Positions 18,169 through 26,847 of a stretch of 64,000 bases of DNA are shown here, in pieces (position 1 is the first letter of the stretch; every line of letters begins with the position of its first letter). A program made the position numbers and the translations under genes. This stretch comes from Nocardioides piscis (GTDB taxonomy: Bacteria > Actinomycetota > Actinomycetes > Propionibacteriales > Nocardioidaceae), in contig NZ_CP049866.1 of the NCBI RefSeq assembly GCF_011300215.1, positions 434,001-498,000 on the forward strand, read 5' to 3'. The notes beneath the pieces were generated by a model, which did not search any database, had not been told where the DNA came from, and saw only the letters and a program-made list of their open reading frames with translations.

Positions 18169-19215
18169 CTAGATCGCGCAGCCGACGAGCACCGGCTCGT
18201 TCTCGAGCCGGATGCCGAAGGCCCGCTCCACGCCCTCGCGCACGACCCGGGCCAGGCCCAGCAGCTCCTCGGTGGTGGCCGAGCCACGGTTGGTGAGGGC
18301 CAGGGCGTGCTTGGTCGACAGGGACACCCTGGCCCCGGCGGGATAGCCCCGGTCGAAGCCGGCCTGCTGGATCAGCCAGGCCGCGCTGGACTTCACGGTC
18401 CCGTCGGGCTGCGGCCAGCGCGGCGCCTCCTCGGGCAGTGCTGCTGCCTGCTCGGGGGTCAGCGCCGGGTTGGTGAAGAACGATCCTGCGCTCCACGTGT
18501 CGTGGTCGGCCGGGTCGAGGACCATGCCCTTGCCTGCCCGGAGCGCCAGCACGGCAGCCCGCACCTCGTCCAGCGAGGCCCGCTGCGCGACCTCGATGCC
18601 CAGGGTGCGCGCGAGCTCGGCGTACTCGACCGGCGCCCCGAGCGTCCCCTGCTTGAGCAGGAACCTGACCTCGAGCACGACGTGTCGACCGGGGTCGGCC
18701 TTGAACCGGCTCGTGCGATAGCCGAACCCGCAGTCGGCGACGGCGAAGGTGCGCACACCCTTGAGCACCCGGTCCCAGACCCGGACCGACGCGATGGTCT
18801 GGGAGACGTCCTGGCCGTAGGCGCCGACGTTCTGGATCGGGGTCGCTCCGACACTGCCGGGGATGCCGGAGAGCGCCTCGACGCCGACCCATCCCCGCTC
18901 GACGGCGGTGGCGACCAGCTCGTCCCAGCTCTCCCCTGCCGCGGCCGTCACCGTGACCGCGCCCAGGCAGGCCAGGTCGTCCGGCGAGTCGGCGTCGGCG
19001 CTGATCCCGCGGGTGGCGATCTCGACCACGCGACCCTCGAAACCGGCGTCGGCCACCACGAGGTTGGAGCCGCCGCCCAGGACCAGCACCGGCGTGCCGG
19101 CCTCGTCGGCGCTCGCGACCGCGTCGATGACCTCGGACTCGGTCGTCGCCCGGACCCACTCGCGCGCCGGTCCACCCAGCCGCAGGGTCGTGTGGTCGGC
19201 CAGCCGCTCAGCCAC
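18169..19215 (-). CDS. murB: UDP-N-acetylmuramate dehydrogenase MurB
   Basis: MurB reduces UDP-GlcNAc-enolpyruvate to UDP-MurNAc with NADPH, the second committed step of peptidoglycan synthesis. The 348-residue protein has the FAD loop LVLGGGSNLVVAD, the motif SGIPGSVGATPIQNVGAYGQ, the catalytic Ser in SAGSFFTNP and the closing Glu in LENEPVLVG. This matches the type I enzyme. The GTG start overlaps the end of the upstream dehydratase gene by 8 bp, so it is the last gene of the hadAB-murB unit. It ends 4 bp from the convergent DUF4190 gene. Confidence 0.95.
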   Translation of the reverse strand: MAERLADHTTLRLGGPAREWVRATTESEVIDAVASADEAGTPVLVLGGGSNLVVADAGFEGRVVEIATRGISADADSPDDLACLGAVTVTAAAGESWDELVATAVERGWVGVEALSGIPGSVGATPIQNVGAYGQDVSQTIASVRVWDRVLKGVRTFAVADCGFGYRTSRFKADPGRHVVLEVRFLLKQGTLGAPVEYAELARTLGIEVAQRASLDEVRAAVLALRAGKGMVLDPADHDTWSAGSFFTNPALTPEQAAALPEEAPRWPQPDGTVKSSAAWLIQQAGFDRGYPAGARVSLSTKHALALTNRGSATTEELLGLARVVREGVERAFGIRLENEPVLVGCAI

Positions 19216-19612
19216 TGGTGGTCACACGACGAACGGTGGCCCTGGGCATCGTCAGCACCTTCTCGCCGCCGCAGGTCACCTCGAGCGCGATCATGACCAG
19301 GTCGTCGGTCACCGACTTCACCGTGCCCGCCACGACGACGTCGACGCCTGTGTCGGCGGGCACCACGACCGGGTGGGTGAACTTGCAGCCCAGCTCGACC
19401 ACCTCGGCGTCGTCGGTCCAGGTCGCCACGGCCCTGCCCGCGAGTCCCAGCGTGAGCATTCCGTGGGCGATGACGCCCGGCAGGCCGACGCTGCGGGCGA
19501 TGTCCTCGTCCTGGTGGATGGGGTTGGGGTCACCGCTCGCGGCGGCATAGGCGAGCAGGTCGGCGCGGGTGAGGCGATAGGTCTGGGCCTCGAACTCGTG
19601 GCCGGGCCTCAT
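19208..19612 (-). CDS. hadB: MaoC-like hydratase/dehydratase, HadB-type
   Basis: This 134-residue hot-dog fold protein has the hydratase-2 motif ASGDPNPIHQDEDIA with the catalytic Asp and His, and GVIAHGMLTLGL. In mycobacteria HadB pairs with HadA to dehydrate 3-hydroxyacyl chains in FAS-II. Outside mycolate producers the substrate is less certain. ATGA overlap with the upstream hadA-like gene suggests a heterodimer. Confidence 0.85.
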   Translation of the reverse strand: MRPGHEFEAQTYRLTRADLLAYAAASGDPNPIHQDEDIARSVGLPGVIAHGMLTLGLAGRAVATWTDDAEVVELGCKFTHPVVVPADTGVDVVVAGTVKSVTDDLVMIALEVTCGGEKVLTMPRATVRRVTTSG

Positions 19613-20009
19613 GCCGGCCCGCCGGTGTGGACCAGGGTGGCCTTCGCCATACAGACCAGGGCGCCGGAGGCGTCATGGATGGCGCTTCTGGTGCCGATGA
19701 TGTCGGCGCCACCGATCTGTCGGACGCTCGCGACGCTCAAGGTGGCACTGAGCCGGTCGCCGACGCGGATCGGGCGCTCGTAGGCGAAGCGCTGCTCCCC
19801 GTGGACGATCCGGACGAGGTCGACCTGCTCGGCGGCCAGGAACGCCTGCATCGCCTCGAAGGCGATCACGATCGGATAGGTCGGGGGCACGCGGCCCCCG
19901 TCGACGAGGCGCCGAGGGCGCGCGCGAACGCGTCCACGGCGTCGGCGGTCACCTCGACCGCAGGGGTGGGGGGGAACTCGCGTCCCACCAAGGACTGGTC
20001 GACCGGCAT
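19609..20009 (-). pseudogene. hadA: MaoC N-terminal-type dehydratase, HadA-like, frameshifted
   Basis: The reading frame from ATG 20009 encodes MPVDQSLVGREFPPTPAVEV and stops soon after. The rest of the hot-dog domain (PPTYPIVIAFEAMQAF, HGEQRFAYERPIRVGDRL) lies in another frame down to 19609. Adding one G to the G5 run at 19895-19899 joins both parts into 133 residues (…STGGRVPPTYPIV…), the normal HadA length. A leaderless -10 confirms the start. It is either a sequencing deletion or a real inactivation of the partner of HadB. Confidence 0.8.
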
Positions 20010-20016
20010 GGGTGCG

Positions 20017-20022
20017 AGCCTA
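20017..20022 (-). promoter_or_regulatory. -10 box TAGGCT for hadA-hadB-murB
   Basis: TAGGCT ends 7 nt before the hadA ATG at 20009 and follows the rpmG terminator, so hadAB-murB probably has its own leaderless promoter. Confidence 0.5.
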
Positions 20023-20031
20023 AATGACGTC

Positions 20032-20056
20032 GACCCGGCACATGTTGTGCCGGGTC
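20032..20056 (-). terminator. Hairpin terminator after rpmG
   Basis: A perfect 10-bp stem (20032-20041 with 20047-20056) and a 5-nt loop lie 18 bp beyond the rpmG stop. A short T-containing stretch follows on the minus strand. Confidence 0.75.
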
Positions 20057-20074
20057 AACATCGAAAGCAGAAGG

Positions 20075-20245
20075 TCAGCGGGTCTCGCGGTGCGCGGTGT
20101 GGGTGCGACAGCGCGGACAGAACTTCTTCAGCTCGATGCGGTCGGGGTCGTTGCGGCGGTTCTTCTTGGTGATGTAGTTCCGCTCCTTGCAATCGACGCA
20201 CGCGAGCGTGATCTTGGGGCGAACGTCAGAGCTCTTGCTGGCCAC
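20075..20245 (-). CDS. rpmG: 50S ribosomal protein L33
   Basis: This 56-residue L33 retains both zinc-binding pairs, CVDC and CPRC, so it is the zinc-dependent (C+) form. It contains the typical [20 protein letters not shown]. The start is GTG at 20245, preceded by AAGGAC. A longer upstream frame runs into the tRNA and is not real. It follows tRNA-Thr and tRNA-Met, as in mycobacteria. Confidence 0.96.
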   Translation of the reverse strand: MASKSSDVRPKITLACVDCKERNYITKKNRRNDPDRIELKKFCPRCRTHTAHRETR

Positions 20246-20284
20246 GGGAAGTCCTTCGTCGTTTGCTTGATCGTTCGAGGGTTT

Positions 20285-20361
20285 TGGTAGCGGGGGCGGG
20301 ACTCGAACCCGCGACACCACGATTATGAGCCGTGTGCTCTAACCACCTGAGCTACCCCGCC
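20285..20361 (-). tRNA. metT: tRNA-Met (CAT anticodon), elongator type
   Basis: The cloverleaf has a GGCGGGG acceptor, anticodon loop CTCATAA and T-arm CGGGTTCGAGTCCCG. The CCA end is encoded (20285-20287). The G1-U72 acceptor pair and the lack of the three G-C initiator pairs point to elongator Met. Confidence 0.95.
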
Positions 20362-20405
20362 GCCAGGCAGGGGCTCCGCCATCCTATGACGATGCTCCAA
20401 CCCAG

Positions 20406-20478
20406 AGCCCCTTTACGGAATCGAACCGTAGACCTTCTCCTTACCATGGAGACGCTCTGCCGACTGAGCTAAAGGGGC
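20406..20478 (-). tRNA. thrT: tRNA-Thr (GGT anticodon)
   Basis: A 73-nt cloverleaf with acceptor GCCCCTT paired to AAGGGGC, anticodon stem TCTCC/GGAGA with loop ATGGTAA, and T-arm ACGGTTCGATTCCGT. CCA is not encoded. It lies 44 bp before tRNA-Met. Confidence 0.96.
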
Positions 20479-20538
20479 AACGACGGAGAAGAATACACAG
20501 CGCTCAAGTGAAGGCGAAATCGCCTCGATCCTCGGCTC

Positions 20539-21948
20539 TCAGGCGGGATTCGAGTCCTGGATCCGCGGCCACGGCGCGGCCTGCTCGAGCTCGTACGCCA
20601 GCTCCAACAGACGCGCCTCGCGACCCTGTCCGGCGCCGAACATCATCCCCTGGGGCAGCCCCGTCGAGGTCACTGCAAGCGGCAGCGACACCGCCGGCTC
20701 GCCGGTGGCGTTCTGCAACGGCGTGAAGGCCACCCAGTCCATCAGGCGGTCCATGATCTGGTCGTAGTCGGCCATCGGATCGAGGTGCCCCACGGTGGGG
20801 GTGGCGGTGGCCAGGGTCGGGGTCAGGGTGATGTCGTACGTCGCGTGGTGCTTGGCCGCGAGCCGCTTGCTCGCGGCGATGCTGGCGATCGCCAGTGGCA
20901 GCTTGTGCAGGTTGCGCTGGCAGTGACGCGCGAGTCCGAGCGTCAGGTTGTCGAGCTGGGAGGGGTCCCAGGACTCGCCATACGTCTTCTTGCCGGTCTT
21001 GACGATGGCCATGGCCAGCATCGACCAGTAGAGGACGAACTGGTCGACGAAACGGCTCGGGACCGGCGGCTCGATCTCCTCCACCCGGTGACCCAGCGAC
21101 TCGAGCAGCTCGCCGGTCCGCAAGGTCAGCTCGCGCACCTCCGGGCTGGCATCGCGGCCGACTCCCTTGACGACGAGCGCGACGCGCAGCCGCGAGCGGC
21201 CCGGGCGCGTGATGTCGCCGATCGGGGCCAGCTTGGGGTTGCGGAAGACCTTCTCGGCCTCGCGGTAGAACGCGGCGGTGTCGCGGACGCTGCGGGTCAG
21301 CACGCCGTCGGAGACGATGCGCACCGGCATGTCACGCATCAGCTTGTCCTGCGCGAGCCGGTCGCGGGTGGGCTTGAGGCCGACCAGCCCGTTGACACTG
21401 GCCGGGATCCGGATCGACCCGCCGCCGTCGTTGGCGTGAGCGATCGGCACCGCACCCGCGGCGACGAGGGCGGCAGAACCGGCGCTGGAGGCACCGGCGT
21501 AGTGCTCGGTGTGCCACGGCGTGCGGACCGGGCCGAGGCGCGGGTGGTCGACCGCGCCGCTGAAGCCGAACTCGCTGAGCCGCGTCTTGCCGAGCGGGAC
21601 CAGGCCGGTCGCGAGGAACATCCGGGCGAAGTCACCGTCGCGCTGCGCGGGCCTGGCGACGAAGGCGTCACTGCCGTGCTGGGTGGGCATCCCGGCGACG
21701 TCGACGTTGTCCTTGAGGAAGGACGGGACCCCGGCGAAGAACCCCGGGCGAGGCGCAGCAGCCTCGGCACGCGCGCGGTCGAACGCTTCGTACGCCACCG
21801 CCCCGAGCTGCTCGTCGACGGCCTCGACCCGGGCGATGGCCGCCTCGATCACGTCCGGGATGGCGAGGCCCTGCTGGTAGGCCTCGACGAGCCCGACCGC
21901 GTCGAGCTCGGAGAGGGCGTCATCGGCGTAGGAGTGCACACGAGTCAT
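20539..21948 (-). CDS. Amidase signature family hydrolase
   Basis: This 469-residue amidase has the Ser-cisSer-Lys catalytic set: Lys79 in FLKDN, the Ser pair in AGASSAGSAALVAAG (about 154-155) and the nucleophile Ser178 in NDGGGSIRIPAS. Family members cleave amides, acylated amino acids, nylon oligomers or Gln-tRNA intermediates. The closing segment TGLPQGMMFGAGQGREARLL is typical of stand-alone amidases and not of GatA. The substrate is unknown. A leaderless -10 supports ATG 21948. Confidence 0.88.
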   Translation of the reverse strand: MTRVHSYADDALSELDAVGLVEAYQQGLAIPDVIEAAIARVEAVDEQLGAVAYEAFDRARAEAAAPRPGFFAGVPSFLKDNVDVAGMPTQHGSDAFVARPAQRDGDFARMFLATGLVPLGKTRLSEFGFSGAVDHPRLGPVRTPWHTEHYAGASSAGSAALVAAGAVPIAHANDGGGSIRIPASVNGLVGLKPTRDRLAQDKLMRDMPVRIVSDGVLTRSVRDTAAFYREAEKVFRNPKLAPIGDITRPGRSRLRVALVVKGVGRDASPEVRELTLRTGELLESLGHRVEEIEPPVPSRFVDQFVLYWSMLAMAIVKTGKKTYGESWDPSQLDNLTLGLARHCQRNLHKLPLAIASIAASKRLAAKHHATYDITLTPTLATATPTVGHLDPMADYDQIMDRLMDWVAFTPLQNATGEPAVSLPLAVTSTGLPQGMMFGAGQGREARLLELAYELEQAAPWPRIQDSNPA

Positions 21949-21954
21949 GCGCGC

Positions 21955-21960
21955 AACCTA
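21955..21960 (-). promoter_or_regulatory. -10 box TAGGTT for the amidase gene
   Basis: TAGGTT ends 6 nt before the amidase ATG, consistent with a leaderless transcript. The same hexamer precedes the divergent gene at 22040. Confidence 0.5.
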
Positions 21961-22027
21961 GCGGCACGTGGAGCAACCGGCCGGGAATCTTCACGACTTC
22001 TCCGCCTTCTGCGCCCGCTCCGCGTCC

Positions 22028-22033
22028 TAGGTT
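22028..22033 (+). promoter_or_regulatory. -10 box TAGGTT for the small membrane protein gene
   Basis: TAGGTT ends 6 nt before ATG 22040, again the leaderless spacing. Confidence 0.5.
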
Positions 22034-22039
22034 CGGTCC

Positions 22040-22414
22040 ATGACGAAGTCCTCGTACTACCGCGCCGCGTTCGCCGTGGCCCTGGGCGCCGCGCTCTTCC
22101 TGCTCCTCGGCATCGGAGCCCTCGGCGTCATCGGCGACGGAGGTCGACCCGACCTGCTCTATCTCGTCGTCGTCGCGGTCGGGGTCGTCCTCGCCCTCGC
22201 CTCTCGCCTCCGTCCCGCCGGGATGGCCCTCGCACTGGCGGCGACCGCTCTGGGCACCCTGCTCGTCGGCATCGTCGCGGTCGCGACGGGACTGCACGAG
22301 GGTGGGTCGGCCCTCGACGTCATCATGCTGTCGACCATGTATGCGGCGCTCTTCGGCGCCTCGGCCTGGCTGTTCCGACGAGCCGCTGGGGGAACTAGAG
22401 CTGGCGCAGCATGA
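22040..22414 (+). CDS. Small four-helix membrane protein of unknown function
   Basis: This 124-residue protein consists almost entirely of four hydrophobic helices (about 9-30, 38-56, 60-82 and 95-113) with short loops and a basic C-terminus. I recognise no family motif. It is divergent from the amidase and its last 20 bp overlap the 3' end of the lrgB-like gene on the other strand. A leaderless -10 fixes the start. Confidence 0.7.
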   Translation: MTKSSYYRAAFAVALGAALFLLLGIGALGVIGDGGRPDLLYLVVVAVGVVLALASRLRPAGMALALAATALGTLLVGIVAVATGLHEGGSALDVIMLSTMYAALFGASAWLFRRAAGGTRAGAA

Positions 22415-23108
22415 CGAGCAGGACGGGCAGGAGCAGGCTGGTCGCGAGGGCAGTCAGACCCATCGAGAGGCCGGCGAACGCTCCCTCCTCCTCGCTCTCG
22501 GCCAGCGCCCGGCTCGTGCCGATTCCGTGGGACGTCGCGCCGAGCGCCAGGCCTCGCGCACGCGGGTCCCGGATCCGCGCGATCGTGAGGACGACCGGGC
22601 CGATGACGGCACCGAGGATGCCCACGGCGATGGCCAGCACCGCTGTGAGCGGCGGGATCCCGCCCGCGACCTCCGAGAGGGCGATCGACACCGGGGTGGT
22701 GGCGGCCTTCGGCGCCATCGTGGTGGCCAGCAGGTCGTCGCCCCCGAGGAGGCGAACGAGCGCGTAGGCCGTGAGGATGGACGTCGCTGCCCCCACCGGG
22801 ACGGCGACCAGCATCGGCAGCAGGACGCCCCGCAGGCGTGCGAACTGCCGATGGAGCGGGATGGCGAGGGCGACGGTCGCCGGTCCCAGCCAGAAGGCGA
22901 TGAGCTCGGTCCCCGGGCGATAGGTCGAGTAGTCGATGTCGGCCGCCCAGAGGACGACCCCGATCAGCACGATGGCGACCAGCACCGGCTGGGCGAGCGC
23001 ATGGCCACCGCTGCGGTCTCGTGCCTCGCACCCGATGCGATAGGCGAGCAGGGTCAGGGCGACCAGCGCGACCGGCGAGGTGCGCATCCACTCGAGGGTC
23101 TCGCTCAT
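22395..23108 (-). CDS. LrgB/CidB family membrane protein
   Basis: This 237-residue protein has about seven membrane helices and the LrgB hallmark region MAPKAATTPVSIALSE followed by ATSHGIGTSRALAESEEEGA. LrgAB/CidAB systems modulate murein hydrolase export and behave as holin-like or metabolite carriers. Related plant and bacterial proteins move glycolate or pyruvate. It overlaps the lrgA-like gene by 4 bp (ATGA). Confidence 0.88.
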   Translation of the reverse strand: MSETLEWMRTSPVALVALTLLAYRIGCEARDRSGGHALAQPVLVAIVLIGVVLWAADIDYSTYRPGTELIAFWLGPATVALAIPLHRQFARLRGVLLPMLVAVPVGAATSILTAYALVRLLGGDDLLATTMAPKAATTPVSIALSEVAGGIPPLTAVLAIAVGILGAVIGPVVLTIARIRDPRARGLALGATSHGIGTSRALAESEEEGAFAGLSMGLTALATSLLLPVLLVMLRQL

Positions 23109-23443
23109 CCGCGCCTCAACCCGGTGACCAGCCAGCCGACGACGAGCAGCCCAGCCAGCCAGGACAGGACGAGAGCGCCCGCGATCGGCAGCGCGTCGTC
23201 ACGGACGACGGCGAGATAGGTGACCACGCCCACGCCCGCCGGGACGAAGAAGAGCTGGAGGTGGCGCAGCAGGGCGTCGCCGGCGCGGAACACCCCGGCC
23301 GCTGGTGCCGGCTTCCGCCACTGCAGCAGACCGAAGAGCAGCACCATGCCGACGACCGGTCCGGGGACGGGTATGCCGACGAGCCGGACGACGACCTCGC
23401 CGGCGACCTGGCACAGCAGGAGCCACATCAGGCCGTTGATCAC
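23105..23443 (-). CDS. LrgA/CidA family holin-like protein
   Basis: This 112-residue protein has four helices and the LrgA motif GIPVPGPVVGMVLLFGLLQW, then LFFVPAGVGVVTYL. It forms a two-component system with the downstream LrgB-like protein. I chose the GTG at 23443 because it overlaps the tag stop codon as GTGA. The larger open frame upstream is antisense noise within tag. Confidence 0.85.
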   Translation of the reverse strand: MINGLMWLLLCQVAGEVVVRLVGIPVPGPVVGMVLLFGLLQWRKPAPAAGVFRAGDALLRHLQLFFVPAGVGVVTYLAVVRDDALPIAGALVLSWLAGLLVVGWLVTGLRRG

Positions 23444-24050
23444 GTCGCGGTTCCCGTCCACACGCCACTGCTGCCCCGGCGGTGGCAGTCGACGAGGTGA
23501 TCGTCGACGATGCCGATCGCCTCCATCAACGCATGCATCGTGGTCGGTCCGACGTGCGCGAACCCGGCCCTCTTCAGCGCCTTGCTCATCGCGAGGCTCT
23601 CCGGGCTGCTCGTCGCCGCGTGGGACAGGCTGCGAGGGGCTGGGGTCTGGTCGGGGCGGAACGACCACAGGAGCTCGACGAGTCCACCCTGCTCCCGCAG
23701 CCGCACGGTCGCCCGGGCGTTGGTGACGGCGGCCTCGACCTTGCGCCGGTTGCGGACGATCCGGGCGTCGGTCATCAGCCGCTCGACGTCGCCCTCGCCG
23801 AACGCGGCCACCGTGTCGGCGTCGAAGCCGGCGAACACCTCTCGGAAGGCGTCGCGCTTGTTGAGGATCGTCAGCCACGACAGCCCGGACTGGAACGCCT
23901 CGAGCGTGAGGCGTTCCAGGTGTGCCGCCTCCCCTCGACAGGCATCCCCCACTCGGTGTCGTGATAGGCGCGATAGACCGGATCGCCCGCGCCCCACGGG
24001 CAGCGTGCGAGTCCGTCGTCGCCGATCACGGGTCCGTCCACGGCCGACAT
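23440..24050 (-). pseudogene. tag: DNA-3-methyladenine glycosylase I (Tag), frameshifted
   Basis: Tag removes 3-methyladenine from alkylated DNA. The N-terminus from ATG 24050 reads LARCPWGAGDPVYRAYHDTEWGMP, including the zinc Cys and the conserved HDTEWG. After about 37 residues the family sequence (EAAHLERLTLEAFQSGLSWL, then FAHVGPTTMHALMEAIGIVD and DCHRR) continues in another frame. Adding one G to the run at 23931-23934 restores 203 residues. The 3' end overlaps the lrgA-like gene. Confidence 0.82.
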
Positions 24051-24087
24051 CCTCGCCCATCGGGCGCCTGCGCGACGTGCTCGGTCG

Positions 24088-24093
24088 TAGCCT
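24088..24093 (+). promoter_or_regulatory. -10 box TAGCCT for the terD leader ORF
   Basis: TAGCCT ends 6 nt before ATG 24100, so transcription probably begins at or next to that start codon. Confidence 0.45.
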
Positions 24094-24099
24094 GACGAC

Positions 24100-24147
24100 A
24101 TGGAGATGCCCAAGCAGCCGCCGAAGCAGAAGAGGCCGAGCTGGTGA
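24100..24147 (+). CDS. 15-codon leader ORF coupled to terD
   Basis: The short frame encodes MEMPKQPPKQKRPSW and stops at a TGA that overlaps the terD GTG (GTGA). A leaderless -10 lies 6 nt upstream. It may be a leader peptide that delivers ribosomes to terD. Alternatively it may be the real TerD N-terminus separated by a one-base indel near 24142, as other frameshifts occur in this sequence. Basic and Pro-rich, it has no recognised domain. Confidence 0.4.
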   Translation: MEMPKQPPKQKRPSW

Positions 24148-24713
24148 CCGAGCTGACCCAGGGCCAGTCGCTGACGTTGGCCGAGGACGGGCAGCCGTTG
24201 ACGAGCGTGCGGATGGCCGTCGGCTGGGAGCACTCCTCGACAGCCGGGTTCATGGGCAGCGGCGCGGCCCCGATCGATCTCGACGCCTCGGCGGTGCAGT
24301 TCGCCGGTGAGCAGTTCTTCGACATCGCATTCTTCAACAACCTCGCGACCCGCGACGGCTCGGTCATCCACCTCGGGGACAACACCACCGGCAAGGGCGA
24401 GGGCGACGACGAGACGATCAGCGTCGACCTGGCAAGGGTCTACGCCAAGGTCGACACGATCCTGTTCCTCGTCACGAGCTATCAGGGCCACTCGCTGGAA
24501 TACATCCGCAACGCTTACTGCCGACTCATCGATGACGCAGGCGTCGAGTTCGCCCGCTTCACGATCACCCTGGGCGTGCAGGAGACCGGGCTCGTGATGG
24601 CCAAGCTGTTCCGCGACGGGGACGGCTGGCGGCTCGGGGCGATCGGCGCCGGCATCGCACTCAAGACGCCGACGGACTCGATCGAGCTGTTGTCGGCATA
24701 CGTCGATCGATGA
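24144..24713 (+). CDS. TerD family protein
   Basis: This 189-residue protein matches the TerD stress domain: an N-terminal strand ELTQGQSLTLAEDGQPLTSV, AFFNNLATRDGSVIHLGDN, the acidic GKGEGDDETISVDL, and the closing ITLGVQETGLVMAKLFRDG. TerD proteins bind calcium through paired acidic residues and accompany tellurite, phage and chemical stress responses. It stands alone here without other ter genes. GTG start at 24144. Confidence 0.85.
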   Translation: MTELTQGQSLTLAEDGQPLTSVRMAVGWEHSSTAGFMGSGAAPIDLDASAVQFAGEQFFDIAFFNNLATRDGSVIHLGDNTTGKGEGDDETISVDLARVYAKVDTILFLVTSYQGHSLEYIRNAYCRLIDDAGVEFARFTITLGVQETGLVMAKLFRDGDGWRLGAIGAGIALKTPTDSIELLSAYVDR

Positions 24714-24767
24714 GCCGCGCTGAGTGGCTGCCGGCGCTCGGGCTCGAGCCCGGCCCCGCGTCGGTGC

Positions 24768-25763
24768 TCAGCCGAGCGTGGCCCGCAGCGACGCGATCGC
24801 GGAGTGCCGCGGGGTCCAGCCGAGCTCGGTCCTGGCCTTGGTCGTGTCCATGATCGCGGGATGGCTCATCGCCTCCACCCACTGGGCGCCCGAAGGGAGA
24901 TAGGGGAGCCTCACCGCGGCCCGGGCCGCCGTTCGGACCGGCCCAGCGGGGATCGCGATGGGCCGCAGGCCGAGCTCCCGGGCCACGTCGACACTGCTGA
25001 CCACGTCGTCGGCGGCGATGTTGTAGGCACCGGGAGCACGCGCTCCGACGACACACAGTCGCAGCGCCTCGGCCACGTCGTCGTGGTGGATGAGCTGCAG
25101 CGGCAGGTCCGGGACGAGGGTCGGCATCCCCGGGAGCCGGCGCAGCGCCCCGACACCGCCCCGCAGCAGCGGCGCGAGGAACGCAGGCAGGGTGGCCTTG
25201 GCGCCGACCGCGTTGGGGCCGAGGACGATCGGGGGCCGCAAGAGGTAGAGGTCGATCTCCGGATGCGCGGCCGCCTCCTGCTGCAGGAGGTGCTCGAGCT
25301 CGGCCTTCTCCTGGGCGTAGAAGAGACGGTCGGCGGGCCGGGTCGCCCAGTCCTCGCTCATGCCCACGGGGTTGTCGCGGTGGAACCCGTAGGCCGCGAC
25401 CGAGGAGGCGTAGACGAAGCGCTTCGCGCCCACCGCTGCGGCAGCACGGAAGGCGTTGAGCGTGCCCTCGACGTTGATGGCCCGCGTCGTGTCCTTGCTG
25501 CCGCTCAGGATCAGGAAAGCCAGGTGGACGACGACGTCAGCCCCGTCGAACGCCTCCGTCAGCGCATCGACGTCACGGACGTCACCGCGGCGATATCCCA
25601 TCTTCGTCCAGCCGTGCTCGGCCGGGTCGAACGCCCGCCGGGCGATGCCGACGACGTGGTCGACCTCAGCGTCTTCCTCCAGCAGGGGCATCAGGGCTAG
25701 CCCGAAGGTCCCGGTGGGACCGGTCACCGCCACCTTGAGCTTGCTCTTTCGCGCTCGTGTCAT
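24768..25763 (-). CDS. NAD-dependent epimerase/dehydratase family protein
   Basis: This 331-residue extended short-chain dehydrogenase has the Rossmann motif VTGPTGTFG at its N-terminus, VVHLAFLI in the NAD-binding half and the catalytic pair in YAQEK (Tyr and Lys). The ATG at 25763 overlaps the pirin stop (ATGA), which fixes the start and shows the two genes are co-transcribed. Such enzymes modify nucleotide sugars or other NAD-linked substrates, and the substrate here is unknown. Confidence 0.85.
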   Translation of the reverse strand: MTRARKSKLKVAVTGPTGTFGLALMPLLEEDAEVDHVVGIARRAFDPAEHGWTKMGYRRGDVRDVDALTEAFDGADVVVHLAFLILSGSKDTTRAINVEGTLNAFRAAAAVGAKRFVYASSVAAYGFHRDNPVGMSEDWATRPADRLFYAQEKAELEHLLQQEAAAHPEIDLYLLRPPIVLGPNAVGAKATLPAFLAPLLRGGVGALRRLPGMPTLVPDLPLQLIHHDDVAEALRLCVVGARAPGAYNIAADDVVSSVDVARELGLRPIAIPAGPVRTAARAAVRLPYLPSGAQWVEAMSHPAIMDTTKARTELGWTPRHSAIASLRATLG

Positions 25764-26746
25764 CGGCGCGACCTCAGCCGGGCGTTGGGGAGGGCAGGGG
25801 CGGGGATCGGCGGCAGGTGGTCGCCCATGACGACGCCGAACCGTCCGTCCCGCACGTCCTGGCTGTCCTCGACCCCCTCGATCTGGGCCTGCCACTCCTC
25901 GCGGAACGCGACGATCTCGTCATGGGTGCGACCGACGAAGTTCCACCACATGACGATCTCCTCACCGAAGGGCGGACCGCCCAGGACGACGACCCGCACC
26001 GGCTCGTCGCCTGCTCGCAGGGTGAGCGACGAGCGACCCGGAGCGACGTAGGCGAGCTCGTCCTGCTTCACCTCGCGGTCGTGGACGCGGAGCACGCCCC
26101 GGTCGACCAGCAGGCCGAGCTCGAAGGTGGCGTCCACGTCAAGGTCGAGCTCTGCGCCCGCTTCGAGGTGGAGCTCCGCACCCAGGAGCGGCGTGGCGGT
26201 CGGCACCGGGGACGTGTCGCCCAGGAGCGAGCCCAGGAAGACCCGGCCCTGCCAGCCCGGACCGGTGCGGAGCTGCGGCGTGTGGTGGGAGAACCCCGGC
26301 TCCACGTGGCGGCCTGCGTCGGGAAGCGCGACCCACAGCTGGACGCCGTGCAGCTTCGTCGTCGTCGCGGTGGACACCTCGGAGTGGCTGATCCCGCGTC
26401 CGCCCGTCATCAGGTTGACCTCACCCGGCACGACCAGCGCGTGGACGCCGGTGCTGTCGCGGTGCTCGATCTCGCCCTCGAACAGCCAGCTCACGGTCTG
26501 CAGGCCGGTGTGCGGATGGGGGGCGACGCTCATCCCACCGGAGTCGGTCACCAGGTCGGGGCCGTAGTGGTCGACGAAGCACCACGCGCCGATGAGCGAC
26601 CGCTGGCGCTGGGGCAGCGTTCGGCGTACGCGCATCGCCCTCGGCCCGCCGAGCGGGACGTCGCGCGGGGTGAGCACGTCGATGCCGCAGTCGACGTCGC
26701 CGGTGCGGAGCGACGTCTCCTGCGGGTCGCGTTCGGGGTTGGTCAT
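25760..26746 (-). CDS. Pirin family protein
   Basis: This 328-residue double-cupin protein has the N-terminal pirin metal site HYGPDLV…PHPHTGLQTVSWLFEGEIEHRD and the motif GRGISHSE. Bacterial pirins act as quercetinase-like dioxygenases or as regulators of central metabolism. I start at ATG 26746 because the 19 extra residues of the longer frame are unconserved. It precedes the epimerase gene in a two-gene unit. Confidence 0.88.
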   Translation of the reverse strand: MTNPERDPQETSLRTGDVDCGIDVLTPRDVPLGGPRAMRVRRTLPQRQRSLIGAWCFVDHYGPDLVTDSGGMSVAPHPHTGLQTVSWLFEGEIEHRDSTGVHALVVPGEVNLMTGGRGISHSEVSTATTTKLHGVQLWVALPDAGRHVEPGFSHHTPQLRTGPGWQGRVFLGSLLGDTSPVPTATPLLGAELHLEAGAELDLDVDATFELGLLVDRGVLRVHDREVKQDELAYVAPGRSSLTLRAGDEPVRVVVLGGPPFGEEIVMWWNFVGRTHDEIVAFREEWQAQIEGVEDSQDVRDGRFGVVMGDHLPPIPAPALPNARLRSRR

Positions 26747-26847
26747 GGCCCCATCCTGCCTCGGCACCGACGGCCCCGACAGGTCCCTTGGCTCGCCGGC
26801 CACCTGCCACTCCCCTGTCGTTCACCGGGCTGGGACACGGTGCCCTC

